Below, piece after piece: positions 63,964 to 64,000 of a DNA stretch of 64,000 nucleotides (the stretch's first letter is position 1; every line of letters begins with the position of its first letter). The position numbers were made by a program, and so were the translations under genes. Under the pieces are notes generated by a model. The model saw only the letters and a list, made by a program, of their open reading frames with translations, did no database searches and was not told the origin of the DNA. Location of the stretch: NCBI RefSeq assembly GCF_003463065.1, contig NZ_QSCM01000013.1, positions 28,194 through 92,193 on the forward strand, given 5' to 3'. The stretch comes from Blautia sp. OF03-15BH. Lineage in GTDB: Bacteria; Bacillota; Clostridia; Lachnospirales; Lachnospiraceae.

Positions 63964-64000
63964 CCACGCATTCCGCTAAGAACTGATCGGTCTTTCCGGA
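63964..64000. other. window end, no feature
   Basis: Thirty-seven bases after the NTPase stop. It may be the edge of an insertion that truncated the NTPase, but there is too little sequence to tell. Confidence 0.3.

Noticed and set aside
63940..64000. Left end of an insertion sequence truncating the NTPase
   Set aside because: Too few bases remain to identify terminal repeats or a transposase.

Overview
The window looks like a chromosome segment of a Gram-positive, low-to-mid GC gut clostridium, most likely Lachnospiraceae. The grounds are strong AGGAGG-type ribosome sites, TTGACA/TATAAT promoters, TnpX-type large serine recombinases, MobV mobilisation genes and a TnpV remnant. The genus is not resolved. 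No rRNA, tRNA or CRISPR array was found.

Layout. (1) 0.1-9.1 kb is ordinary chromosome: two MATE exporters, an M28 peptidase and a carbohydrate locus (GH13 glucosidase, AraC regulator, GH13 glucosidase). (2) 9.2-10.5 kb is a gene graveyard with a foldback repeat and AraC, LacI and transposase remnants. (3) 10.6-14.4 kb carries a class M sirtuin/macrodomain pair, a frameshifted flavin-ferredoxin fusion, a RibU-like transporter, a PNPOx-like flavoprotein and a divergent HxlR regulator. (4) 14.5-20.1 kb is a decayed integrative mobilisable element: a frameshifted serine recombinase, deletion remnants of replication genes, a GNAT gene and an IS256-family insertion. (5) 20.1-21.1 kb is noncoding and holds an unusual array of at least fourteen short palindromes. 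(6) 21.1-29.8 kb is a type I restriction-modification operon with an FRG-domain gene and a controller-like XRE regulator, then TnpV and a frameshifted HTH protein. (7) 29.8-32.7 kb is an accessory slot with an AbiE toxin-antitoxin pair. (8) 32.7-44.7 kb is one long minus-strand operon joining a second type I system to an McrBC system. (9) 45-59.3 kb is a largely intact mobilisable element: recombinase, MobV relaxase with a recognisable oriT, primase/helicase genes, a sigma-like protein and a two-component/ABC exporter cargo. (10) 59.0-64 kb has a third recombinase and a second copy of the accessory slot, here with a GNAT gene, followed by a P-loop NTPase.

How it fits together. The right two-thirds is a nested mobile and defence island. 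Two sequence blocks (about 480 and 280 bp) occur in the same order and orientation at 29.8/32.0 kb and 61.3/62.4 kb. Between them sits different cargo: abiEi/abiEii on the left and a GNAT gene on the right. The left IME remnant is a paralogue of part of the right IME and shows several internal deletions, most joined at short direct repeats. The defence content is two type I systems, an McrBC system with an EVE-like reader domain, an FRG protein and AbiE.

The most unusual signals are the palindrome array at 20.1-21.1 kb, the duplicated cargo slots with their conserved leaders, and a small acidic protein family seen three times next to mobile or defence modules.
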